NCBI GenBank assembly: GCA_049324535.1
Contig: JBMOOG010000009.1
Location: forward strand, 72,283-136,282
Length of the DNA stretch: 64,000 nt
Origin: JBMOOG01 sp049324535
GTDB lineage: Bacteria > Pseudomonadota > Alphaproteobacteria > Rhodobacterales > Rhodobacteraceae
Direction: 5' to 3'
In this document: positions 36,155 to 45,207 of the stretch, in pieces
How positions within the stretch are numbered: position 1 is the first letter of the stretch
Layout: each line of letters starts with the position of its first letter
Program-made: the position numbers and the translations under genes
The notes under the pieces: generated by a model
What the model saw: the letters and a program-made list of their open reading frames with translations, nothing else
Databases searched by the model: none
Told to the model about the DNA's origin: nothing

Positions 36155-37759
36155 ATGGAGTTCGGCATCGTCGAGCTGTCACGCCTGCAATTCGCGATGA
36201 CAGCGATGTATCATTTCCTCTTCGTGCCGCTCACGCTGGGTCTGTCGATCCTCGTGGCGATCATGGAGACGGTCTATGTGATGACCAACCGCCCGATCTG
36301 GCGGCAGATGACCAAGTTCTGGGGCACGCTGTTCGGGATCAACTTCGTGCTCGGGGTGGCCACCGGCATCACCATGGAATTCCAGTTCGGCATGAACTGG
36401 AGCTACTACAGCCACTACGTGGGCGACATCTTCGGCGCGCCGCTCGCCATCGAGGGGCTGATGGCCTTCTTCCTCGAGGCGACCTTCGTCGGGCTCTTCT
36501 TCTTCGGCTGGGACAAGCTGTCCAAGGTGCAGCACATGGTGGTGGCCTGGCTGGTCGCCATCGGGTCGAACTTCTCGGCGCTGTGGATCCTGATCGCCAA
36601 CGGCTGGATGCAGAACCCGGTGGGGTCCGCCTTCAACCCGGTGACGATGCGGATGGAGATGACCGACTTCTACGCGGTACTCTTCAACCCGGTCGCGCAG
36701 GCCAAGTTCGTGCACACCGTGTCGGCCGGCTACGTGACCGCCGCGGTCTTCGTGCTGGGCGTCTCGGCCTGGTACATGCTGAAGGGCCGGCACATCGAGC
36801 TTGCCCGCCGGTCGATCGCGGTCGCCGCCTCGTTCGGGCTGGCCTCGGCGCTGTCGGTCGTGGTGCTGGGCGACGAGTCGGGCTATGACGTGTCGCACAA
36901 CCAGAAAATGAAGCTCGCCGCGATCGAGGGCATGTGGGAGACCCAGCCCGCGCCCGCGTCCTTCACCCTGATCGGTTTCCCCGACCAGGAGGCGCGCGAG
37001 ACGCATTTCGCCATCCACATCCCGTGGGTGATGGGCCTGATCGGGACGCGGTCGCTGACCACCGAGATCCCGGGGATCGAGCAGCTGGTGGCCGAGGCGA
37101 AGGACCAGATCCGGTCCGGCATCCTCGCCTATGACGACCTGATGAAGATCCGCGAGGCCAAGGGCAACGTGCCGCCCGAGGTCAAGGCGAGCTTCGAGGA
37201 GAATTCCGCGAACCTCGGCTATGCATTCCTGCTCAAGCGCTACGTCGACGACCCGCGCCAGGCGACCGAGGAACAGATCGCCATGGCGGCCGAGGACACC
37301 GTGCCCACGGTCTGGCCGCTGTTCTGGGCGTTCCGGATCATGGTGGCGCTGGGCCTCAGCTTCATCGCGGTCATGGCCTATTTCTTCGTCGTCACCAACT
37401 GGAAGGGGATGCACTACCCGCGCTGGGCGCTGAAGGCGGCGGTCTGGATCATTCCGACGCCGTGGATCGCCGCCGAGATGGGCTGGTTCGTGGCCGAGTT
37501 CGGCCGTCAGCCCTGGACGGTGGACGGGGTGCTGCCGACCGCGCTTTCGGTGTCGCACCTGTCGGTGGGCGATCTGGCGATCACGCTGGCGGGCTTCGTC
37601 ACCTTCTACTCGATCCTCTTCGTCATCGAGATGGGCCTGATGCTGAAATACATTCGCAAGGGCCCGTTCATGGACGTGGACGCGACCGAGGACTGGCAGG
37701 ACCGCCACAAGCGGCGGCTGACCTGCATCGACCAACCCGTGACCATGCCGGCGGAGTGA
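36155..37759 (+). CDS. cydA: Cytochrome bd quinol oxidase subunit I
   Basis: A 534-residue protein beginning MEFGIVELSRLQFAMTAMYH. The histidine in that segment is the heme b595/d ligand region. The long Q-loop (KMKLAAIEGMWETQPAPASF onwards) and the C-terminal WFVAEFGRQPW segment match the Escherichia coli long-loop bd-I type, not the short-loop cyanide-insensitive oxidase. The ATG at 36155 follows GGAG by 7 nt; upstream in-frame codons belong to the promoter. Electrons come from ubiquinol and the product is water. Confidence 0.96.
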   Translation: MEFGIVELSRLQFAMTAMYHFLFVPLTLGLSILVAIMETVYVMTNRPIWRQMTKFWGTLFGINFVLGVATGITMEFQFGMNWSYYSHYVGDIFGAPLAIEGLMAFFLEATFVGLFFFGWDKLSKVQHMVVAWLVAIGSNFSALWILIANGWMQNPVGSAFNPVTMRMEMTDFYAVLFNPVAQAKFVHTVSAGYVTAAVFVLGVSAWYMLKGRHIELARRSIAVAASFGLASALSVVVLGDESGYDVSHNQKMKLAAIEGMWETQPAPASFTLIGFPDQEARETHFAIHIPWVMGLIGTRSLTTEIPGIEQLVAEAKDQIRSGILAYDDLMKIREAKGNVPPEVKASFEENSANLGYAFLLKRYVDDPRQATEEQIAMAAEDTVPTVWPLFWAFRIMVALGLSFIAVMAYFFVVTNWKGMHYPRWALKAAVWIIPTPWIAAEMGWFVAEFGRQPWTVDGVLPTALSVSHLSVGDLAITLAGFVTFYSILFVIEMGLMLKYIRKGPFMDVDATEDWQDRHKRRLTCIDQPVTMPAE

Positions 37760-37765
37760 CAGGCC

Positions 37766-38932
37766 ATGATCCTCTCTGAACTTCTGAGCTTCGACACGCT
37801 GCGCGTGATCTGGTGGCTGCTTCTGGGCGTTCTGCTGATCGGGTTCGCGCTGACCGACGGCTTCGACATGGGGGTGGGCGCGCTTCTGCCCTTCGTCGGG
37901 CGCACCGATGCCGAACGGCGCGTGGCCATCAACACCGTCGGCCCGGTCTGGGAAGGCAACCAGGTCTGGTTCATCCTGGGGGGCGGTGCGATCTTTGCCG
38001 CCTGGCCGCCGCTCTACGCGGTCAGCTTCTCGGGCTTCTACCTCGCCATGTTCACGGTGCTTGCCGCGCTGATCCTGCGGCCGGTGGCGTTCAAGTACCG
38101 GTCCAAGCGCGACAGCGCCGCCTGGCGCAACGGCTGGGACTGGGCGCTCTTCATTGGCGGCGCGGTGCCGGCGCTGATCTTCGGGGTCGCGGTCGGCAAC
38201 GTGCTTCAGGGCGTGCCCTTCCACCTGACCGAGGATCTGATGCCGATGTATGACGGCACCTTCTTCGGCAAGTTCATCGGCCTTCTGAACCCCTTCGCGC
38301 TGCTGGCGGGCGTGGTGTCGCTGACCATGCTGCTGATGCACGGCGCGGCCTGGCTCTCGCTCAAGGCCGAGGGGCGGGTGGCGGCCCGGGCGCGGGCGAT
38401 CGGGTCGGTGGCCGGGATCGTCGCGATCGCGGGCTATGCGTTGGCCGGCCTCTGGCTCGCCTTCGGCGGCATCGAGGGCTACCGGATCGTGGGCGCGGTG
38501 GTGACGGACGGCCCGTCGAACCCGCTCCTGTCCACGGTCGAGCGCACGCCGTCCTGGATGATGGCCTATGCCGAGCGGCCCTGGATCATCCTGGCGCCGG
38601 TCCTGGGCTTCATCGGCCTCGGGATGGCGGTGGCCGGCCTGCGCGCCGGGCGCGAGCTCTCGACGCTCGGCTGGTCGAAGATGGGCATCCTGGGGGTGAT
38701 CTCGTCGGTCGGCCTGACCATGTTCCCGTTCATCCTGCCTTCGTCGAAGATGCCCGACGCCTCGCTGACGGTCTGGGATGCCTCGTCCTCGCATCTCACC
38801 CTGTTCGTGATGCTGGTCGTCACCCTGATCTTCTTGCCGCTGATCCTGCTCTACACCGCCTGGGTGTACAAGGTGCTCTGGGGCAAGGTGACCGAGGCCG
38901 ACGTGGCCGAACACAGCGACAGCGTCTACTGA
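37766..38932 (+). CDS. cydB: Cytochrome bd quinol oxidase subunit II
   Basis: A 388-residue membrane protein with eight to nine helices. RVIWWLLLGVLLIGFALTDG, GFDMGVGALLPFVGRTDAE and VGPVWEGNQVWFILGGGAIF are strongly conserved in CydB. It starts 6 nt after the cydA stop. It supports heme binding in the CydAB oxidase. Length fits the E. coli type. Confidence 0.95.
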   Translation: MILSELLSFDTLRVIWWLLLGVLLIGFALTDGFDMGVGALLPFVGRTDAERRVAINTVGPVWEGNQVWFILGGGAIFAAWPPLYAVSFSGFYLAMFTVLAALILRPVAFKYRSKRDSAAWRNGWDWALFIGGAVPALIFGVAVGNVLQGVPFHLTEDLMPMYDGTFFGKFIGLLNPFALLAGVVSLTMLLMHGAAWLSLKAEGRVAARARAIGSVAGIVAIAGYALAGLWLAFGGIEGYRIVGAVVTDGPSNPLLSTVERTPSWMMAYAERPWIILAPVLGFIGLGMAVAGLRAGRELSTLGWSKMGILGVISSVGLTMFPFILPSSKMPDASLTVWDASSSHLTLFVMLVVTLIFLPLILLYTAWVYKVLWGKVTEADVAEHSDSVY

Positions 38933-38944
38933 GGAGACTGACAG

Positions 38945-39067
38945 ATGTGGTACTTTGCCTGGATGCTCGGCCTGCCGCTGGCGGCGATCCTCGCGGTCGT
39001 GAACGCGATGTGGCTCGAAATGGTCGATGACCGGATGATTGCGGGGGAAGAGCGCGACAACGCCTGA
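38945..39067 (+). CDS. cydX: Cytochrome bd accessory subunit CydX
   Basis: A 40-residue single-helix protein reading MWYFAWMLGLPLAAILAVVN then AMWLEMVDDR. The MWYFAWxLG start is the CydX/YbgT signature. It stabilises the hemes of CydAB. GAGGAG lies 9-14 nt before the ATG, and the gene begins 12 nt after cydB. It is easy to miss because of its size. Confidence 0.93.
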   Translation: MWYFAWMLGLPLAAILAVVNAMWLEMVDDRMIAGEERDNA

Positions 39068-39116
39068 CCCCCTGACCGGCCGGGGATCCCGCGTCCCTTC
39101 GGACCCGGCGAGCGCA

Positions 39117-39143
39117 AGGCCCGGCCCCATCGGGGCCGGGCCT
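39117..39143. terminator. Bidirectional terminator-like hairpin after cydX
   Basis: A perfect 12-bp stem, AGGCCCGGCCCC paired with GGGGCCGGGCCT around an ATC loop, lies between cydX and the convergent GNAT gene. No T-run follows on either strand, so efficiency is uncertain. Confidence 0.6.
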
Positions 39144-39163
39144 CGTCGTGTCGGGGCGCGGCC

Positions 39164-39670
39164 CTACATCCAGTCGTCGCGCGCCAGCGCCAGATAGACC
39201 GAATCGCACCACTCGTCGCCCCATTGCAGGGTGCGGGGCGCGCGGCCCGTCTCTTCGAACCCGAGGACCGACAAAAGCGCGAGGCTGCGGCCGTTACGCG
39301 GGTCCACGTCGGCGGTCAGCCGGTCAAGGTCGGGGTGGGCGGCGAAGAGATGGGCGATGACGGCCGCCAGGGCCTCGCGCATCAGGCCCTGGCCCCAGAA
39401 GGCGGGGTGCAGGATGAAGCCGATCTCGGGCAGGCGCCAGGCGCCGGCCTTGCCGATCACGCGGCCGCCCATCGCGATCACGAAATCGTCCGCCTCGGGG
39501 CCGGCGTCGACCATCGAGTCGAGATAGGCCCGGGTCTCGTCCAGTGACCGGTGCGCCGGGCGCGACCAGTAGCGCATCGCCTCGGGCTCGGTCATCACCG
39601 CGTGCAGGTCGGCCAGATCGCGGGCTTCGGCGCGGCGCAGGACCAGGCGATGGGTCAGGATGACGGTCAC
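39164..39670 (-). CDS. GNAT-family N-acetyltransferase
   Basis: A 168-residue protein beginning V(M)TVILTHRLVLRRAEARDL, the typical RimJ/RimL-like start. IGFILHPAFWGQGLMREAL is the acetyl-CoA binding motif region, and NGRSLALLSVLGFEETG is the conserved C-terminal motif. The substrate is unknown. The GTG start overlaps the stop of the penicillin-acylase gene as GTGA, so the two are co-translated. Confidence 0.88.
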   Translation of the reverse strand: MTVILTHRLVLRRAEARDLADLHAVMTEPEAMRYWSRPAHRSLDETRAYLDSMVDAGPEADDFVIAMGGRVIGKAGAWRLPEIGFILHPAFWGQGLMREALAAVIAHLFAAHPDLDRLTADVDPRNGRSLALLSVLGFEETGRAPRTLQWGDEWCDSVYLALARDDWM

Positions 39671-42126
39671 GGCGCGGGCTTCAGATGCGTGATGCCGGTG
39701 GCCGCCGCCCGGGCCAGGCCGGGATCGAGCGACATCGGCACGTATTCCCCGCGGCGCCAGAGCGCCGACATGTCGTCGTAGTGGCGGCTGAGCGGATGGC
39801 CCGACTGGCCGGTCGAGATGATGAACACCGAACTGTCGGGGTCGGCGAAGTCGTAGACGCCCCGGTAGCCGGCCGCGTGCACGTCCATGAAGGGGTCGGG
39901 ATCCTTGCCCGAGGTGAGCCCGCGGTTCAGGGTGAAATCGCCGCCCGAGACCGACTGGCGGATGTTCACGAACCACTTCAGCACCGGAACCTCGCCCAGA
40001 ACCGGGTGATCCTGCGCGGCCTGATGGGCATCGCCCCAGCGCCAGCTTTCCACATCCCGTCCGTAGCGCTGGCTGAGCCACAGCAGCGCGTCGTCGAGGG
40101 CAAGCTGCGCGATCTCGTCGCAGGTCTCGACCGGGGCCGACTGCATCACGTCGCACCAGCGGCTGGCGCCGTCCACATTGCGGAACACCCGCTCGACGAA
40201 GAGCGGCTGGAGATGGGTGAACTCGTCGGCCAGCGGCCCGAGCTCGTCCCGGATCAGGCGGTTCTGGAGCGCCCGCATCCAGGCGGCGTAGATCAGCGGT
40301 TCCGGCAGGTGCTCGTTCATGTCGCCGTCCCACTTCGCCAGCAGTTCGAGCGCCCGCTGCCGCAGCCGTTCGGGCGTGCCCTCGGCCGCGGCCGGCCCGG
40401 TGAACCACAGGTTGGCCGCGACCAGCGGCAGAAGGCTGCGCGCCGCCGGTGAGACGGTGTCGAGCTGGGCCGCGATGAAGCTTTCGCGCGAATGGAACTC
40501 GCGTTCCTCCATCAGCCGGGTCCAGCGCTGGACCCGTTCGGTGTCGCCCCAGACATAGCTGACGTGGTTCGGAAACGGCCGGTCGACGAACTTGTTGTTG
40601 GTGTTGCCGACGATACCGCCCGAGGGGTTCAGGAACCGCGGGTTCTCGGCTGCGGGCAGGCGGCCCTGCCAGCGGTTCTCGGGCAGCCAGCCGGGACTCG
40701 GCATCCGGCCCTGAGTCTGGTGGCGGGGGTCGCGCCGGGGCTGGGCGCCGATCATCACCATCGCCACGCCGTCCTTGTCGGCCAGCGTGAGGTTCTGGGC
40801 GGGGGCGATGTAGAGGTCGGTCGCGGCCAGCGCCTCGGCGATCGAGTGCGCGCCCATCATGCGGATCGCCGCGGTCATCGAGGTGTCCGCCGGATCGAGC
40901 GCCGTCCACGAAAGCGACGCGACCGAGCCGCGCGGCGTGACCGAGGCAAGGTCGTAATGCGTGCCCGGCAGAACCGGGCCGTTCTCGGTCCAGCGCAGGG
41001 TCACGGTCACCGGGGCCGAATCCTTCACCTCGATGATCGACTGCCGGGTCTCGAACGGCTTCCAGCCTTCGGGCGTGCGGTAGCGCTGCGGGTCGGCCGG
41101 GTTGACCTCCTCGATGTGGATGTCCTGGTCGTCCAGATAGGCGGTGGTCAGCCCCCAGCCGACTTGGGCGTTACGCCCGGTCAGGATGGCGGGGATGCCG
41201 GGAATGGTTCCGCCGATGACGCCGCCCGACGACAGGTCGAGCCGGGCGAGATACCAGACCGAGGGCGCGGTCAGCCCGAGGTGCGGGTCGTTGGCCAGGA
41301 GCGAGCCGCCCGCCGCCGAGCGCGCGGGCGCGGCCGCCCAGGCGTTCGACGCGCCGGCGAAGTCCTGGCGCGGGAAGGGCGACAGCGGATCGTCGGGAAG
41401 GTTCAGCGCGGCAAAGGAGCGCGGCAGCGAAGGGAAGAGGCTGGCATAGGGCGGCAGCGCCGCGGTGCCGGGGCCGGGCACGTCGGGCAGCAGATCCTTC
41501 ACCCAGTCGGGCGACAGGAGCGACACCCGCGCGCGCAGAACCTCGGATTCGAGCTGGCCGGTCAGCTGCAGGGCCATCAGCTTCAAGATCGCGAGCGAAT
41601 CCGCGGGCTGCCAGTAGGCGAGCTCGTTCGAGAACAGGAAGAACTCGGGCGCGCCGCGGCCCCTGGCCTCGTCGTTGACCAGGCGGATCCAGGCGTTGAC
41701 GCCAGCAGCATAGGCGTCGAGCGCGCGCCGCGTGGGTTCGTCCTGCGCCGCCACCGATCGGGAAGCGAGCCCGTAGAGATCGAGCCGGCGCATGATCTCG
41801 TCCACGGGCACGGTGCGCGCGCCGAACACCTCGGACAGCCGGCCCTGGACGGTGCGGCGCAGGATGTTCATCTGCCAGAGCCGGTCCTGGGCATGGGCGA
41901 AACCCAGCGCGTAGAAGACGTCCTCGTCGCTCTGGGCGAAGATATGCGGTACGTCGGCGGTGTCGCGCACGATCTCGACGGGCGCGTGCAGACCCGGCAC
42001 GGCGAGGTCGGCGTCGTAGTCGGGCAGGGACCGCGAGGCGAAGAAATAGATCAGCCCCGCACCGATCACGATCAGCAGGAGGATGCCCGAGGCGATGCGG
42101 GCGAGCCAGCGGAACAGGGTAAGCAT
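39667..42126 (-). CDS. Penicillin acylase family hydrolase
   Basis: An 819-residue Ntn-hydrolase precursor. One N-terminal hydrophobic segment (residues 8-30) should anchor or export it to the periplasm. The GASNAWA motif puts the autocatalytic nucleophile at Ser260, separating alpha and beta chains. NDPHLGLTAPSVWYLARL and GRNAQVGWGLTTAYLD are beta-chain signatures. Members hydrolyse amides such as penicillins or acyl-homoserine lactones; the substrate here cannot be told. It is coupled to a downstream acetyltransferase gene. Confidence 0.9.
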   Translation of the reverse strand: MLTLFRWLARIASGILLLIVIGAGLIYFFASRSLPDYDADLAVPGLHAPVEIVRDTADVPHIFAQSDEDVFYALGFAHAQDRLWQMNILRRTVQGRLSEVFGARTVPVDEIMRRLDLYGLASRSVAAQDEPTRRALDAYAAGVNAWIRLVNDEARGRGAPEFFLFSNELAYWQPADSLAILKLMALQLTGQLESEVLRARVSLLSPDWVKDLLPDVPGPGTAALPPYASLFPSLPRSFAALNLPDDPLSPFPRQDFAGASNAWAAAPARSAAGGSLLANDPHLGLTAPSVWYLARLDLSSGGVIGGTIPGIPAILTGRNAQVGWGLTTAYLDDQDIHIEEVNPADPQRYRTPEGWKPFETRQSIIEVKDSAPVTVTLRWTENGPVLPGTHYDLASVTPRGSVASLSWTALDPADTSMTAAIRMMGAHSIAEALAATDLYIAPAQNLTLADKDGVAMVMIGAQPRRDPRHQTQGRMPSPGWLPENRWQGRLPAAENPRFLNPSGGIVGNTNNKFVDRPFPNHVSYVWGDTERVQRWTRLMEEREFHSRESFIAAQLDTVSPAARSLLPLVAANLWFTGPAAAEGTPERLRQRALELLAKWDGDMNEHLPEPLIYAAWMRALQNRLIRDELGPLADEFTHLQPLFVERVFRNVDGASRWCDVMQSAPVETCDEIAQLALDDALLWLSQRYGRDVESWRWGDAHQAAQDHPVLGEVPVLKWFVNIRQSVSGGDFTLNRGLTSGKDPDPFMDVHAAGYRGVYDFADPDSSVFIISTGQSGHPLSRHYDDMSALWRRGEYVPMSLDPGLARAAATGITHLKPAP

Positions 42127-42223
42127 CGGGACAGGGCCTCGGGCGGAGCCGCATTGACGGCGGGGTCAAAGCGGGTAACTAGGATGAAACGCGCGGCGCG
42201 GCAATCACTCGGGGAGTTCGGTC

Positions 42224-43093
42224 ATGGCAAAGGTTGCGTTTCTGGGGCTGGGCGTGATGGGCTTCCCGATGGCGGGCCATCTGGCCGCCAAGGGCCATGC
42301 GGTGACCGTCTACAACCGGACCGCGGCCCGGGCCGAGGCCTGGGTGGCCCGGCACGGCGGCCGGTCGGCCCCGACGCCCGCCGAGGCCGCGCGCGGCGCC
42401 GAGGCTGTCATGGTCTGCGTGGGCAACGACGACGACCTGCGGTCGGTCTGCCTTGGCCCCGACGGCGCCTTCGCCGCCATGGAGCCGGGGGCCGTCCTCG
42501 TCGATCACACCACGGTCTCGGCCCGGGTGACGCGCGAGCTGGCCGCCTTTGCCGAGGCGCAGGGATTCGGCTTCGTCGATGCGCCGGTGTCGGGCGGGCA
42601 GGCGGGGGCCGAGAACGGCGTGCTTTCGGTGATGTGCGGCGGGCGCGCCTCCGACTACGCGCGCGTCGAGCCGGTCATCGCCGCCTATGCCCGCATCTGC
42701 CGCAGGCTGGGCGACAGCGGCGCCGGGCAGCTTGCCAAGATGGTCAACCAGATCTGCATCGCGGGGCTGGTGCAGGGGCTGGCCGAGGGGCTGAACTTTG
42801 CCGAGCGCGCCGGACTCGACATCGAGGCGGTGGTCGAGGTGATCAGCCAGGGCGCCGCCGGCAGCTGGCAGATGCAGAACCGCCACAAGACCATGGCCGA
42901 GGGCCGCTTCGACTTCGGCTTTGCGGTGGACTGGATGCGCAAGGATCTGGGCATCTGCCTCGACGCCGCGAACGAGAATGGCGCGAGCCTGCCGGTCACG
43001 GCGCTGGTCGACCAGTTCTACAAGGAGGTGCAGGCGATGGGCGGCAACCGCTGGGACACCTCGAGCCTTATCGCCCGGCTGCGCCGCCGCTGA
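42224..43093 (+). CDS. NAD(P)-dependent 3-hydroxyacid dehydrogenase family
   Basis: A 289-residue protein with an N-terminal Rossmann fold (VAFLGLGVMGFPMAGHLA) and the beta-hydroxyacid dehydrogenase segments FVDAPVSGGQAGAENG (substrate loop) and GAGQLAKMVNQICIAG with the catalytic lysine. Relatives act on 3-hydroxyisobutyrate, tartronate semialdehyde or related acids. Neighbours do not fix the substrate, so no symbol is given. Confidence 0.88.
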   Translation: MAKVAFLGLGVMGFPMAGHLAAKGHAVTVYNRTAARAEAWVARHGGRSAPTPAEAARGAEAVMVCVGNDDDLRSVCLGPDGAFAAMEPGAVLVDHTTVSARVTRELAAFAEAQGFGFVDAPVSGGQAGAENGVLSVMCGGRASDYARVEPVIAAYARICRRLGDSGAGQLAKMVNQICIAGLVQGLAEGLNFAERAGLDIEAVVEVISQGAAGSWQMQNRHKTMAEGRFDFGFAVDWMRKDLGICLDAANENGASLPVTALVDQFYKEVQAMGGNRWDTSSLIARLRRR

Positions 43094-43117
43094 CCGGAGG
43101 CGGGCCAAGGGGCAGGG

Positions 43118-43172
43118 GCGAGGGGCTGTCGGCCCCTCGCGCTCCCCGAGGATATTTGCGCCAGTGAGAGAG
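43118..43172 (+). repeat. Intergenic hairpin-plus-core element, copy 3
   Basis: A 9-bp stem, GCGAGGGGC paired with GCCCCTCGC, is followed by CTCCCCGAGGATATTTGCGC and then CAGTGAGAGAG. The layout and core match copies 1 and 2 near cobO/cobQ. It lies between two convergent genes and may terminate transcription. Confidence 0.6.
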
Positions 43173-43207
43173 GGCCCGAGCCGTCTGGGCGCCCTGTGGG
43201 CGCCGGG

Positions 43208-43765
43208 TCAGGGGATGATGCGGGTGTATTTGGTGCCTTCGAGGGTGGCGCCCGCGATGAGGCCGGCCTGGCCGAAGACCAGCGCGATGACGGGGGCGAG
43301 CGTGGTCGTGGTGTCCACGCCGATGCTGCCGCCGCCGTCGGGAATGGCGTAGGTCGCGTCGGCGCCGACCGCCCATCCGTCCGAGCGGCGGAAATCGGCG
43401 AGCGCGGGCTCGGTCATGAAGAAGAGCGCGTGGGCATACTGCTGGGCGCCGATCTGGAAGCCGAAGCTCGCCTTGGTGGCCGAGTAGTAGTCCACGGTCA
43501 CGTCGTTGATCCGCAGCGCGCCGCGCCCGTAGGCGCCGCCGAAGCCGAAGCCGGCCTCGGTGATGAGCGGCATGTAGAGCACGCCCACCGACTTGTTCAT
43601 CAGGTCGCGCGTTCCCGGGTAGCGCTGGAGCAGGTAGTCGCGGGTCGCGTCGACGCGCGCGTCGATGGTGGCGCCGCCGGAACTGCCGATGCCGTTGCCG
43701 CAGGCCGAGAGGCCCAGGGCCGCGCCGCCCGTGATGATGAGTCCCCGCCGGGAGATGCCTGCCAT
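43208..43765 (-). CDS. YSC84-like lipoprotein with Tat-type signal
   Basis: A 185-residue protein. The N terminus MAGISRRGLIITGGAALGLS then AC combines a twin-arginine pair, a hydrophobic core and a lipobox (LSAC), so it is probably a Tat-exported lipoprotein. The rest resembles YSC84/SYLF-type lipid-binding proteins: SVGVLYMPLITEAGFGFGG, DYYSATKASFGFQIGAQQY and a glycine-rich C terminus. Function in bacteria is unclear. ATG at 43765 is preferred over an upstream extension to 43897. Confidence 0.82.
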   Translation of the reverse strand: MAGISRRGLIITGGAALGLSACGNGIGSSGGATIDARVDATRDYLLQRYPGTRDLMNKSVGVLYMPLITEAGFGFGGAYGRGALRINDVTVDYYSATKASFGFQIGAQQYAHALFFMTEPALADFRRSDGWAVGADATYAIPDGGGSIGVDTTTTLAPVIALVFGQAGLIAGATLEGTKYTRIIP

Positions 43766-43907
43766 GGTTCTGCTCCGCTGCTGCGTCCGCCTTGGATGGC
43801 GGATCTCATACCATCTATAGGGCAGTCGGGCCGCCCTGTCATCAGGTGTTGTGGCCGCCGCCCCGTCTGTCACGCGGGAAGCCGCCGGTGTCCGCAAGGG
43901 CCGCGGA

Positions 43908-43927
43908 CGGAGGGCGCGCGCCCTCCG
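43908..43927. terminator. Palindromic hairpin after the solute-binding protein gene
   Basis: CGGAGGGCGCGCGCCCTCCG is a perfect 20-nt palindrome 8 nt beyond the stop of the leftward binding-protein gene. It probably forms a terminator hairpin, though no T-run follows. Confidence 0.55.
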
Positions 43928-43935
43928 CCGGGAGG

Positions 43936-44985
43936 TCAGAAGCCGGCCTTGATCTTCTCGAATTCGGCGAGCTGCTTTTCACGCAGCGCGATCGAGTTCG
44001 GGGTCTGGGCGAGAACCGGGCCCTTGAGCGGGGTGAGGCCCGCGGTCTCGAGCTCCTCGGGCGCGATCAGCGCCATGCCCTTGGGGTTGGTGTGGCCGTA
44101 GCCGATCGCCTCGACCAGCGCCGGCGCCGCCTCGGGGCGCAGCCACGAGTTGATGAAGTCGTAGGCCTTGTCTTCCTTGCCGGGGCCGTCCTTCAGGTTG
44201 ACGAAGCCGCAGAACCAGCTCGAGGCGCCTTCCTTGGCGTCGCGCTGGAAGCCCACCGGATAGTTGTCCTGGCGCAGGTAGTTGACGCCGTCGTTCCAGG
44301 ACCAGGCCACCAGCACCTCGCCCGAGGCCATGATCTGCGCCTGCTCCGACGGGTCGGCCCAGTAGCTGCGGACGTTCTTGTGCGCCTTGCGCAGCCAGTC
44401 GGCGGCGGCGGCGAACTGCTCGTCGGTGATGTTGGTCCAGTCGGTCACGCCTGTGGCGAGGTAGGCAAGCGCCCAGACGTCGTCCGACGAGTTCGGCAGC
44501 GAGGTGCGGCCCTCGTATTTGGGGTTGAGGAAGACATCGAGCGAGGCCACGTCCTCGGCCGGGACTTCCTTGTCGTTGTAGGCGATGGCGGTCACGCCCC
44601 AGTCGGTGGGGATGTACCAGACGCCGCCGTCATCCTGGAACACCTTGGAATTGAGGTATTTCGGATCGAGATCGGCGAAGGCGGGGATCTTCGAGACGTC
44701 CCAGGGCTCGATCAGGCCGGCCTCGCGGTATTTCTCGACCATCTGCGAGCAGGGGTGGGCGACATCGGCCTTGAAGCCCGAGGCGAGCTTCTGGAACGCC
44801 TCGTCGTCATCCCCGTAGAAGGCGTAGGTCGGGCCGTCGCCGTATTTCTTGGTGTATTCCTCGAAGAGGCCCGGAACTTCGAATCCGGCCCAGTCGAACA
44901 CCAGAAGTTCGGGATCGGCGGCACGGGCCGCGGCCGTCAGGGTCAGGCCGGCTGCCGTGGCGAGCAGGAGGGCATTGAGTTTCAT
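43936..44985 (-). CDS. Periplasmic polyamine-type ABC substrate-binding protein
   Basis: A 349-residue secreted protein with a Sec signal peptide (MKLNALLLATAAGLTLTAAA, cleavage after ARA). LLVFDWAGFEVPGLFEEY, WYIPTDWGVTAIAYN and the C-terminal TPNSIALREKQLAEFEKIKA fit the PotD/PotF-like spermidine/putrescine binding group. ATG at 44985 has AAGGA about 6 nt upstream. No permease or ATPase gene adjoins it, so partners must lie elsewhere. The ligand is not proven. Confidence 0.87.
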   Translation of the reverse strand: MKLNALLLATAAGLTLTAAARAADPELLVFDWAGFEVPGLFEEYTKKYGDGPTYAFYGDDDEAFQKLASGFKADVAHPCSQMVEKYREAGLIEPWDVSKIPAFADLDPKYLNSKVFQDDGGVWYIPTDWGVTAIAYNDKEVPAEDVASLDVFLNPKYEGRTSLPNSSDDVWALAYLATGVTDWTNITDEQFAAAADWLRKAHKNVRSYWADPSEQAQIMASGEVLVAWSWNDGVNYLRQDNYPVGFQRDAKEGASSWFCGFVNLKDGPGKEDKAYDFINSWLRPEAAPALVEAIGYGHTNPKGMALIAPEELETAGLTPLKGPVLAQTPNSIALREKQLAEFEKIKAGF

Positions 44986-45207
44986 CGTGATCCTTCGGAT
45001 TGGAGTGGTCACCGGGGGCCGAGGCTAGACCAGCCCATCCATTCCAACAAGCCTATGTTTGGCCGTGAGCCGCCCTGGGGGCCAATTGTGAAGGCCACCG
45101 GTCAACGCCTAGGCCTGCGCGCCAATTTTCCCGCCCGGCGAGGGGGTTGACCTTGGCGGCCCGCGGGTGCCTGATCGGCGCCGACCGGAGGGAGAGGGGA
45201 GGGCGCG

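Noticed and set aside
36179..39130. 983-codon minus-strand open frame opposite cydAB
   Set aside because: Antisense shadow of cydA, cydB and cydX; composition dominated by His, Asp, Arg and Glu, with no family features.
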